A stretch of DNA of 5,949 nucleotides from an uncultured Mogibacterium sp. GTDB taxonomy: Bacteria; Bacillota_A; Clostridia; Peptostreptococcales; Anaerovoracaceae. Numbering within the stretch: position 1 is the stretch's first letter; each line of letters opens with the position of its first letter. The stretch lies in contig NZ_CALHTQ010000186.1 in the NCBI RefSeq assembly GCF_938039775.1, forward strand, positions 1 through 5,949, in the 5' to 3' direction. Below are positions 1-5,574 of the stretch, piece by piece. The notes under the pieces were generated by a model. The model worked only from the letters and a program-made list of their open reading frames with translations, searched no databases and was not told the origin of the DNA. The translations under genes were made by a program, and so were the position numbers.

Positions 1-74
1 TGGCACGTATTGTGGAGCATATCCGCAACCGCGTGAACGAAGACCCCAAGCCCAGCACTGAGGCTGCTGAGTAG
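1..74 (+). CDS. 3' end of an unrecognised protein gene (partial)
   Basis: The frame beginning at base 3 is open from the window edge to a TAG at 72-74, which is followed at once by a second TAG. The 23 visible residues begin ARIVEHIRNR and end in an acidic, Pro/Ala-rich tail (STEAAE). This reads like an amphipathic helix followed by a disordered C-terminus. Codons are GC-rich, unlike the AT-rich operon that starts at 520, so this looks like resident chromosomal sequence. A strong terminator about 90 bases downstream (165-208) fits the end of a transcription unit. Too little is visible to name the protein or its function. Confidence 0.6.
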   Translation, partial: ARIVEHIRNRVNEDPKPSTEAAE

Positions 75-91
75 TAGCGGTTTAGGATGCG

Positions 92-145
92 GGTTCGCCG
101 ACGCGGCTAGACATAGTTAGCTGTGGTTAGCTGAGCCGGCGAACC
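92..145 (+). repeat. Inverted repeat in the 3' untranslated region
   Basis: GGTTCGCCG at 92-100 is perfectly complementary to CGGCGAACC at 137-145, a 9-bp stem enclosing about 36 bases. The enclosed sequence holds a short tandem repeat, GTTAGCTG at 116-123 and again at 126-133, and can form smaller GCTA/TAGC pairings. It lies between the stop codon at 74 and the terminator at 165. It could be a 3'-UTR structure that stabilises the message or an accessory part of the termination region. No T-run follows it, so it is not a terminator by itself. Confidence 0.5.
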
Positions 146-164
146 TGTACCGAGCCTACATATA

Positions 165-208
165 GAAACCACCCCCTTTGCGGCGGAAGCTGCGGAGGGG
201 GTGGTTTC
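165..208 (+). terminator. Intrinsic terminator of the left-edge gene
   Basis: Bases 165-184 pair continuously with 189-208, a 20-bp stem with three G-U wobbles (178/195, 179/194, 182/191) closed by a GGAA tetraloop at 185-188. The outer 12 bp (GAAACCACCCCC with GGGGGTGGTTTC) are perfect. The following bases (TTTGTGCGCTTTT) form only a modest U-tract. On the minus strand the A-rich flank also gives a few Ts, so some two-way activity is possible. It separates the resident gene from the acquired operon. Confidence 0.85.
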
Positions 209-519
209 TTTGTGCGCTTTTAGGAGGCGAAGGTGGGGGGCGCGGTTGGGTGCAGAAAGTGTGTTGTGCGGGAGTTTTTCCTAGTCCGAGCGGATGTCTT
301 CGTGCTAATGTAAGTGATGGCGCTAACGTTCGTTGCTGTTCGGAAGTGCCGGTAATTGTGTACGATTCGGATAAGGATGTCTGGGTGTGGGTTTTATACT
401 CTGCACGCGCTTAATTCTATTAGGTGCTTTATCTACTAATTCAAGGAGGAATTCAGATATACCGTAAATAGATATATATCGTCTTAACAGTTTTCAAAAC
501 TAAGAACGAAGGAGTTTTC
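209..519. other. Intergenic stretch between the left gene and the gajA operon
   Basis: No convincing gene is present. The first part (about 209-410) is G-rich and GC-balanced, and the rest turns AT-rich. A frame is open from 178 to 414 but it begins inside the terminator stem, lacks a ribosome binding site, and its Gly/Cys-rich translation looks non-coding. A 26-codon frame from a GTG at 233 to a TAA at 311-313 follows an AGGAGG at 222-227; that is a good Shine-Dalgarno, but the peptide is unremarkable. AAGGAGG at 443-449 is a second good Shine-Dalgarno with no start codon or useful frame behind it, possibly a relic of a former gene start. The change in composition around 410-440 probably marks the left boundary of the acquired segment. 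Confidence 0.5.
452..480 (+). promoter_or_regulatory. Candidate sigma-70-type promoter for the gajA-gajB operon
   Basis: TTCAGA at 452-457 (4 of 6 to TTGACA) is separated by 17 bases from TATATC at 475-480 (4 of 6 to TATAAT). This would place a transcript start near 487 and leave a leader of about 33 bases. The stretch 471-480, GATATATATC, is a perfect palindrome overlapping the proposed -10 box. The AT-rich context makes chance matches easy, so this is a candidate only. Confidence 0.3.
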
Positions 520-520
520 A
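489..520 (+). promoter_or_regulatory. gajA leader: dyad and ribosome binding site
   Basis: AGTTTTCAAAACT at 489-501 is a perfect 6+1+6 dyad, lying where the transcript would begin or just inside it. The GAAGGAG at 508-514 is a good Shine-Dalgarno, 5 bases before the ATG at 520, and decides that start. AGTTTTCA occurs twice, at 489-496 in the dyad and at 513-520 overlapping the Shine-Dalgarno and start codon. Whether the dyad is an operator or merely a short hairpin cannot be told from sequence. Confidence 0.4.
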
Positions 521-1596
521 TGCGGATTGAGTCTGCAAAAATTAGAGGATATCGACTACTCGATGATATCAGCATTTCATTTCAGGGAAATAATCAAGAA
601 ACAATAATTGTTGGACCCAATAATAGTGGTAAAACATCTTTTGTGGAGATTTTTTACAAGTTCCTCAGCGCAGATAGGGGAAATATTTTTACCCTCGACG
701 ATATTTCTAGCAATCAAAGAAAAAAATTAAAATTAGTTGCTGAAAAAATCGAGAAAGATACAGGTGAGAAAGAGCGGTACGAGGAAGAGTTCCTAGAGTC
801 TCTCCCTGAGATAAGTTTGCAAATTAAGTTCTCGTATAATGATGGAGATAGTGTACTTCCTTTGGTGGACCTAATTAGAACCTTGGATAAGGATAATAAT
901 TACGCACACTTAGCATGTAGGGTGTTCATTGATAAGCAGGAAAAAATATTTAAAGAATATATTGATTACATTTCTAGTAGAAACAGTGTTAATAGTATAA
1001 ACGAAAGCCTTGATTGTGATATATTCAAATTTCTTCAGCGAAGGAGTAATGGTCTATTCAAGCTTGAGTATGCAGCCCTAAATAATGAGGAAGTTGACTA
1101 CTATAAGAAGGGTAATGATTCCGTCCCAGGGTATGAGAAAATTGAATACCTGGCCGTCAAGAAAGCAATAAGCTGTAGTTTTATATACGCTCAAAATAAA
1201 TTTGATGATACAGCAAAGGATGTAGGACATGGTTTATCGAAGAGCTTTCAGAAATACTATAAGACGGTAGTCTCAAATGATGATTTTGATATAAATAGTG
1301 TAGAGCAGGGAATTAATAGCATATCTAAGATTCATGATGAACAATATGAAAATATATTTGGCTCAATTATCGGTGATTTGGGAAAATTTGGATACAACAG
1401 TAATATTCTTCCAGCTCTAAAGGTTGTATCTTCTATAAGGTTTGATAACTTTATAGATGGTAATGCTAAAGTTATGTATAGTGATGAATATGGTGAATTT
1501 TCGGAAAGCCATAACGGACTGGGATACTCGAACTCATCTACACTGTGCTGCAACTATCATTTTTTCTGGAAAACATCAGAAATTCCGAGCCGGTAG
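520..1596 (+). CDS. gajA: GajA-type OLD-family ATPase, N-terminal part (frameshifted before Walker B)
   Basis: This frame encodes the N-terminal ABC-type ATPase part of an OLD-family (overcoming lysogenization defect) nuclease, the GajA subunit of Gabija defence. The N-terminus (MRIESAKIRGYRLLDDISI) is the usual beta-strand opening of OLD/RecF-like ATPases. Walker A is GPNNSGKT at residues 32-39. A long variable middle region follows, where the family carries its dimerisation insert. Near the end, SESHNGLGYSN (about residues 328-338) matches the OLD signature-like motif. After N338 (codon 1531-1533) the homology stops: the last 20 residues up to the TAG at 1594-1596 are out-of-frame sequence. 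The expected continuation, LIYTVLQLSFF, is encoded in the -1 frame of the same bases, which runs into the ORF ending at 2606. The start ATG has a Shine-Dalgarno 5 bases upstream. Strongly AT-rich codon use suggests horizontal transfer. As read, this half lacks Walker B and the nuclease domain and should be inactive alone. Confidence 0.88.
   Translation: MRIESAKIRGYRLLDDISISFQGNNQETIIVGPNNSGKTSFVEIFYKFLSADRGNIFTLDDISSNQRKKLKLVAEKIEKDTGEKERYEEEFLESLPEISLQIKFSYNDGDSVLPLVDLIRTLDKDNNYAHLACRVFIDKQEKIFKEYIDYISSRNSVNSINESLDCDIFKFLQRRSNGLFKLEYAALNNEEVDYYKKGNDSVPGYEKIEYLAVKKAISCSFIYAQNKFDDTAKDVGHGLSKSFQKYYKTVVSNDDFDINSVEQGINSISKIHDEQYENIFGSIIGDLGKFGYNSNILPALKVVSSIRFDNFIDGNAKVMYSDEYGEFSESHNGLGYSNSSTLCCNYHFFWKTSEIPSR
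1530..1536 (+). other. Frame break in gajA (apparent one-base loss)
   Basis: The N-terminal frame reads GYSN up to AAC at 1531-1533. The C-terminal frame reads LIYTVLQL from CTC at 1533-1535. Adding a single C (AACTC to AACCTC) joins them into one seamless OLD-family protein of about 695 residues, which is what the conserved motifs on both sides require. No X-XXY-YYZ slippery heptamer is present at the joint, so a mutation or a sequence error is favoured over programmed frameshifting. Confidence 0.8.
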
Positions 1597-2606
1597 CAGG
1601 GACTAATCTAATTTTCATAGAGGAACCAGAGGCTCATCTGCATCCACAGATGCAGGAAATATTTATAAAATATGTTTCACAGTTTATCGAAGACAAAGGT
1701 CTGAAGGATATATCTGTTCAGATAGTTATTACAACTCATTCTTCGCATATAATTGCAGAAAGCGGATTTAGTGGAATTAGATATTTTAGGGTAAAGGCAC
1801 ATAAGGATATTCTGAAATCTGAAGTTAAAGATATGAATATGTGTTTCTCGGGTCTAGAACCATCTGATAGAAAATTTCTAGAAAAATATATGCAGTTGCG
1901 ACCCTGTGATATGTTCTTTGCTGATAAAGTAATTATGATTGAAGGCGCGACAGAACGTCTCCTAATGCCGTTGATGCTTAAGAAGATGGGCAATAACTCC
2001 CAAATTGATAGGGAATATATATCAATCATCGAAGCTGGTGGAGCCCATGCATTCAAATTTAAAAAGATGCTTGAATTTATTGGAGTTCCGACTCTTATTA
2101 TTACAGATATTGATAGCGGAAACCCTGAAACTAAAAGATCTAAATGTAGAACAGATTTAGATGGTGCAATTACAACGAATTCAACACTGAATAGATTATT
2201 TACTGACATGTTCAACAATGAAAACCTTTCAGAGAAAAACGAAAAAAGTAAAGATAAACTGACAGTTAAATATTTGCAGGAGCTTGCAGCAGAGAAAAAG
2301 GTGTTTATGAATATTAGGGTTGCGTATCAAATCCCTGAGGATAAAAAGTATCCTGCGGGAAGAAGTTTTGAGGAAGCATTTATTAAAGCCAATTTATTAA
2401 CAGTGATTAACGAAAAAGATAATTTTGAATCCAATATTAAATCAAAAATGAATGATATTAATAGTCCAGAAGAATTACTGGAAGCTTCGTACGAAATTTC
2501 AGATTCTATCAATAAAACAGACTTTGCTTTTGACATCTTGATGCTTGAAGGCTGGAATATCCCTAAGTACATTAAGGAGGGCTTAGAGTGGCTGAATCAA
2601 CAGTAA
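1545..2606 (+). CDS. gajA: GajA-type OLD-family protein, C-terminal part: Walker B and TOPRIM nuclease
   Basis: This is the second half of the split gajA. The nominal start is a GTG at 1545 with no ribosome binding site; the frame is open back to the TAA at 1512-1514, so it is better read as a continuation of the 520 frame. Numbering from that GTG, Walker B with the D-loop is IFIEEPEAHLHP at 23-34 and the switch histidine is in TTHSSH at 63-68. The TOPRIM domain follows: IEGATE with Glu133 and Glu137, EAGG at 163-166, and the DxD metal site TDID with Asp188 and Asp190. RSFEEAF near residue 278 is the helix typical of the OLD C-terminus. Add 342 for positions in the reconstructed protein. GajA is known as a nucleotide-inhibited, sequence-specific DNA nickase. 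The rejoined length of about 695 residues is longer than the 578 of the Bacillus cereus GajA. Its last 19 bases overlap gajB. Confidence 0.88.
   Translation: MLQLSFFLENIRNSEPVAGTNLIFIEEPEAHLHPQMQEIFIKYVSQFIEDKGLKDISVQIVITTHSSHIIAESGFSGIRYFRVKAHKDILKSEVKDMNMCFSGLEPSDRKFLEKYMQLRPCDMFFADKVIMIEGATERLLMPLMLKKMGNNSQIDREYISIIEAGGAHAFKFKKMLEFIGVPTLIITDIDSGNPETKRSKCRTDLDGAITTNSTLNRLFTDMFNNENLSEKNEKSKDKLTVKYLQELAAEKKVFMNIRVAYQIPEDKKYPAGRSFEEAFIKANLLTVINEKDNFESNIKSKMNDINSPEELLEASYEISDSINKTDFAFDILMLEGWNIPKYIKEGLEWLNQQ
2574..2590 (+). promoter_or_regulatory. Ribosome binding site that sets the GTG start of gajB
   Basis: AAGGAGG at 2574-2580, inside the end of gajA, is a perfect Shine-Dalgarno placed 7 bases before the GTG at 2588-2590. 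The next in-frame ATG (2606-2608) has no such spacing. This selects GTG as the start and implies tight translational linkage of the two genes. Confidence 0.85.
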
Positions 2607-4264
2607 TGGAACCTCTTGTGAAATGTATAGAAAATAAGAGGAACTTTATACTCGATGCGGGTGCTGGGTCCGGTAAGACGTATACTCTTAGAGAAGCACT
2701 TGAATATCTCATAGATAAAAACGGTAAACAGTACAAATCTACCGGTCAAAAGATTGCTTGCATAACCTACACAAATGTTGCAGTTGACGAGATTAAAAAT
2801 CGTATTTCGTCTGATGCCAGTGTGCATGTTTCAACAATTCATGGGTTTCTATGGTCTATTATTGGAAAATATCAGAAAGAGTTACAAGAGGCACTTATTT
2901 TTAGAAATAATAAGGCTGAAAATAAAAGGTGGGTAGATAATCTGGAAGAGAAGCTAATTGGCAAGAAGATAGAGTATGTAGAATATAGAAAAATAGAAGA
3001 TGGAAAAATAAGCCATGAGGATGTGATTTCTCTTTCAAAGATTCTATTTGACAAGTATGAAAAATTGTCGAGATTGGTAGTTGATATGTATCCTGTTATA
3101 TTTGTTGATGAATATCAAGATACCGATGAACGGGTTGTCCAAATTCTCCTTGATATTATTAATCATCATTATAGAGATAGGGTTCTTATTGGCTTTTTCG
3201 GTGATTGGATGCAGAATATATATGATACTGGTGTTGGGTATATTGACTCGGATAAGAAAAATTTAAAACGTATTGCTAAGAAGGAGAATCATAGATCATC
3301 AAAAAGTATTGTCAATGTTATTAATCACCTTAGGCAAGATATTAAGCAGGTGGCGGTGTCTAACATTGCAGGGAGTGCGATGTTCTACTATAGGGAATCT
3401 GGTGACGTTAAGAATGCCTTAAATGACTTAGTGTTGACGTTGCAAAATACAAATGGCTGGGGAGAAAACTTTAAAATCCTGGCTTTGACAAAAAGGATAA
3501 TAGCATCAAATTCGGATTGGGATATGCTGTATTCAATTTATGATGGTTACAGTAGAAAAGAGAAGAATAAACTTTTCACTGTTGATAATCTTTTGATGGG
3601 AGAGGATCCTTACGGTGATTTCTATAAATATGTTGAGGATATCATTTTTGCTTTTAAAAATGGAGCATACGGTGAATTGTATAGAATATTTAAATCCTCT
3701 TTGAAGCAGGAAAAGTATAAAAATAATTTGACTATTTTCAAGAGGGACTTGACTAATGTTTTGGGTGAATTGGAAAGGTTGTGTAATATTGGAACAATTG
3801 AAGATGTCTGTAGGTATATTGTCTGCAACTCAATATTTCCGAGGAGAGCTGATTTTAATCATTTGCTTAGCGATTTGGAGTCTAGTCGTATTGGGGTTGA
3901 AATCATCAAAGGTGGACCCCTTTGCTACTTGAAAGATTGCAGATACTCGGAGGTTCACTCAATGATGCAGTACAAAAATGAGTTGACTCCGTTTTCTACT
4001 CAGCATGGAACTAAAGGTGCTGAGTATAATAATGTTATTGTCGTTTTGGATGAAGGTTCCTGGCGTATATATGATTATGAATCAGCAATAACTCGTAACT
4101 CTAATGGCAAGAAGAATAGTATATATGATAGGTCTCTAAATATATTGTATGTTTCTTTGTCTAGAGCTCGTAATAATTTGGCGGTTCTTATGGTAGGGCC
4201 AAATAAGGGTATATTACATACTGCTTGTGATATCTTCGGAGAAGATAATGTTATTGAGTTTTAG
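2588..4264 (+). CDS. gajB: GajB-type UvrD/PcrA-like SF1 helicase of a Gabija defence system
   Basis: The gene encodes a complete 558-residue superfamily 1A helicase. Motifs appear in the expected order: motif I AGAGSGKT (24-31); Ia CITYTNVAVDEIKNR (58-72); Ib STIHGF (82-87); II DEYQDT (174-179); III GDWMQ (205-209); IV-like NHRSS (234-238); V QHGTKGAEYNNVIVV (from 472); VI LYVSLSRARNNL (from 520) with the arginine finger region. All key ATPase residues are present, so the protein looks active. In Gabija, GajB is thought to sense DNA ends, hydrolyse nucleotides and bind the GajA tetramer to form the large effector complex. At 558 residues it is somewhat longer than the 494-residue Bacillus cereus GajB and shorter than housekeeping UvrD. 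It overlaps gajA by 19 bases and shares its AT-rich codon use, so the pair was probably acquired together. A plain Rep/UvrD repair helicase is the alternative, but pairing with an OLD nuclease argues for Gabija. Confidence 0.9.
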   Translation: MAESTVMEPLVKCIENKRNFILDAGAGSGKTYTLREALEYLIDKNGKQYKSTGQKIACITYTNVAVDEIKNRISSDASVHVSTIHGFLWSIIGKYQKELQEALIFRNNKAENKRWVDNLEEKLIGKKIEYVEYRKIEDGKISHEDVISLSKILFDKYEKLSRLVVDMYPVIFVDEYQDTDERVVQILLDIINHHYRDRVLIGFFGDWMQNIYDTGVGYIDSDKKNLKRIAKKENHRSSKSIVNVINHLRQDIKQVAVSNIAGSAMFYYRESGDVKNALNDLVLTLQNTNGWGENFKILALTKRIIASNSDWDMLYSIYDGYSRKEKNKLFTVDNLLMGEDPYGDFYKYVEDIIFAFKNGAYGELYRIFKSSLKQEKYKNNLTIFKRDLTNVLGELERLCNIGTIEDVCRYIVCNSIFPRRADFNHLLSDLESSRIGVEIIKGGPLCYLKDCRYSEVHSMMQYKNELTPFSTQHGTKGAEYNNVIVVLDEGSWRIYDYESAITRNSNGKKNSIYDRSLNILYVSLSRARNNLAVLMVGPNKGILHTACDIFGEDNVIEF

Positions 4265-4304
4265 GGTATAAGGTGCATGTAAACTCTATATTCATAAGAT
4301 GAGA

Positions 4305-4352
4305 AAGAAGACCTGGGGGTGTTACTAAAGTAATACCCACCAGGTCTTCTTC
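4305..4352. terminator. Two-way terminator between convergent gajB and the GIY-YIG gene
   Basis: AAGAAGACCTGG at 4305-4316 pairs with CCAGGTCTTCTT at 4340-4351. After a bulged A at 4339, the stem continues with GGGTGTTAC (4317-4325) against GTAATACCC (4330-4338), including one G-U pair, and closes on a TAAA loop at 4326-4329. The result is a stem of about 21 bp. It lies 40 bases after the gajB stop and about 22 bases beyond the stop of the minus-strand gene. The minus-strand side is followed by a T-rich run (TTCTTTCTCATCTTA), and the plus side ends in TCTTCTTC. It can therefore serve both genes. Confidence 0.8.
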
Positions 4353-4374
4353 AGATGTGGTTATAGGAAAGGGG

Positions 4375-5295
4375 CTAGCCCTGCGAACCTTCAATGTTCT
4401 GCAGGAATGCACCTAGCGAAATGCTAGGGTCAGATTCGAGCACCCAATCAGCATTGCCACTCGATGAACTGCCGACCACAAACTTGGATGCAGCAGACTG
4501 GCTCGTAAATTCAATTGGAATCACAATTCGCAGGCCATCGAGGCAACCAGCTACACGCTGTTTATCGCGTGCCTCTTCGAGGGCTTCCAGCTCCTTCAGA
4601 TACCTGGGATCAGCCTTCGTGGGCTTGCGTACAGGTAGAACCTCACCCTCGAAAACTTCGACGTTCACGCGTTCCCCCGGGGAGCCTACGATTCGTGCAC
4701 GAGCGGGGTTCGCCATCTTCTTGCGCTTGATACGGAACACTGCGTCAGTGAAAGCCGGGTGGGACTCTGGGCGAGAATCGTCGGGAAATGGGGTTGCAGC
4801 GATAGGAGTCTCCTCGGAATGGCTCTCCTGTGCGCTCTGTTCTGTCTCCGAATGCGAATTAGTAACACTTGAAGCAACCGTATCCAAGGTCGGGACTGGC
4901 TCAAACATGTAGTGACCGCTCGCACGAAGCATCAGAAGAACCTCATGGACGAAGGGACGGAGAATAGCCTTCTTGACCTTCGCGATATTCCCCGAGAACG
5001 GTATATTGCCGTTTTCCAATGCGTAGCGATTGGCCTTCTGTGCCTGACGGCAGAATGCGCTCTCCAGGTAGTTGAGTTCTGTCGCTTCCCACGAATTATC
5101 GGTAGGGGCAATCAGATATGCAGTATCCCAGAAATCTTTTTGGCGGTCATGCTCACGAATGCGACCCATGAGTCCATTACCGTTTACGCGCTTTGCAGCC
5201 TGACCGACATAGATACGCGGATTATCAGCTGAAGAGTTCGTGAGGAAGTAGATACCCGAGAATTGTAGCTCGTCCTCCTCCTTGTACTTATCCAA
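4375..5295 (-). CDS. GIY-YIG nuclease-fold protein with C-terminal DUF4357-like domain (5' end frameshifted)
   Basis: This frame carries a GIY-YIG domain at about residues 12-95: GIY at 14-16, YVG at 29-31 (the YIG position), Arg45 in GRIREH as the likely catalytic arginine, Glu78 in NYLES as the likely metal ligand, and AN-R at 88-90 as the conserved asparagine. A low-complexity Ser/Glu/Pro linker (about 140-185) and a basic patch (RIKRKK) follow. The C-terminus has a DUF4357-like module with TSQSAASKFVVG (264-275) and SSSGNADW (277-284). The role of this family is not settled; members often sit near restriction and phage-defence genes. The nominal TTG start at 5293-5295 has no Shine-Dalgarno, and a stop lies 5 codons upstream. 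The natural N-terminus is in another frame (5304-5417), so the gene is interrupted. With one base added it would be about 347 residues. Composition is much less AT-rich than gajAB, so it has a separate origin. It converges on gajB and is not part of that operon. Confidence 0.85.
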   Translation of the reverse strand: MDKYKEEDELQFSGIYFLTNSSADNPRIYVGQAAKRVNGNGLMGRIREHDRQKDFWDTAYLIAPTDNSWEATELNYLESAFCRQAQKANRYALENGNIPFSGNIAKVKKAILRPFVHEVLLMLRASGHYMFEPVPTLDTVASSVTNSHSETEQSAQESHSEETPIAATPFPDDSRPESHPAFTDAVFRIKRKKMANPARARIVGSPGERVNVEVFEGEVLPVRKPTKADPRYLKELEALEEARDKQRVAGCLDGLRIVIPIEFTSQSAASKFVVGSSSSGNADWVLESDPSISLGAFLQNIEGSQG

Positions 5296-5303
5296 TAGGG
5301 TAC

Positions 5304-5417
5304 GGGCAACTTATCAATCGTGATGTTGCGGTTATATAGCTGGTAGGTAACACGTTCCGTAACATCGCCTTCCCAGAGGGTCGTATGTAGCTGAACGGTA
5401 GTGTGAACGGTAGACAC
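5304..5417 (-). pseudogene. Displaced N-terminal segment of the GIY-YIG/DUF4357 gene
   Basis: On the minus strand a GTG at 5415-5417 follows AAAGGAG (5422-5428) at 4 bases. It opens a frame reading VSTVHTTVQLHTTLWEGD, then ending ITIDKLP at 5304. This looks like the N-terminal beta-strand region that precedes the GIY-YIG fold in this family. After CCC (5304-5306) the frame goes out of register, while the GIY-YIG frame begins TLLDKYKEEDEL just downstream. Adding one G (CCCGTACCC to CCCGGTACCC) joins them as KLPGTLLDKY. The rejoined length from 5417 to 4375 then becomes an exact number of codons (348 including the stop). The frame upstream of the GTG is open to 5495 but carries no recognisable sequence. 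Confidence 0.7.
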
Positions 5418-5502
5418 GGTGCTCCTTTGCCGTCGTGAGTTAGTAAAAATCTCCACTAGTAATGATACAGCCATGAGGCTTGAGGAAGCCTGCATCAGTC
5501 AT
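5418..5502 (-). promoter_or_regulatory. 5' region of the GIY-YIG gene with Shine-Dalgarno and a small hairpin
   Basis: On the minus strand this 85-base stretch lies between a terminator hairpin and the GTG start at 5417. It holds the AAAGGAG ribosome binding site (5422-5428), a possible -10 box TATCAT (rc of 5462-5467), and a perfect 6-bp hairpin AGGCTT/AAGCCT (5476-5481 and 5486-5491) with a 4-base loop where a -35 box would lie. No good -35 hexamer is seen, so the promoter should be near here but is not resolved. Confidence 0.35.
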
Positions 5503-5561
5503 ACACAAAGAGGACCCGGCTTGCCATCCTTTTGGATAGCTCGCCGGGCCCTCTTTTGTGT
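5503..5561. terminator. Terminator hairpin following the GIY-YIG paralogue remnant
   Basis: CCCGGC at 5515-5520 pairs with GCCGGG at 5543-5548. The stem extends outward through AAAGAGG (5507-5513) with CCTCTTT (5550-5556) past one A/C mismatch, then ACAC/GTGT past a bulge. Inside, ATCC/GGAT (5526-5529 with 5534-5537) closes on a TTTT loop. On the minus strand it lies 13 bases after the stop of the remnant at 5575, the same arrangement as the terminator after the intact copy, so it probably belonged to that gene. No plus-strand gene ends just before it. Confidence 0.75.
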
Positions 5562-5574
5562 TGTTGGGAGCAAG

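Noticed and set aside
222..313. 26-codon frame (GTG at 233) behind a good AGGAGG
   Set aside because: The peptide is featureless, the region is G-rich so SD-like runs are common, and nothing else supports expression.
178..414. 78-codon open frame on the plus strand
   Set aside because: It starts inside the terminator stem, has no ribosome binding site, and its Gly/Cys/Trp-rich translation does not look like a protein.
1524..1545. Programmed -1 frameshifting in gajA
   Set aside because: No slippery heptamer at the joint and no obvious stimulatory structure; a missing base explains it more simply.
1332..2572. Minus-strand open frames within gajA (1332-1553, 1736-2218, 2327-2572)
   Set aside because: Shadows of the coding strand, without ribosome binding sites or protein motifs.
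418..4280. Short AGGTGC match at both edges of the AT-rich segment as possible direct repeats
   Set aside because: Only 6 bases are shared, expected by chance; there is no integrase or tRNA to support an attachment site.
4394..5232. Plus-strand open frames across the GIY-YIG gene (4394-4912, 4912-5232)
   Set aside because: Antisense to a gene with clear catalytic motifs; their Ser/Arg-rich translations are typical shadows.
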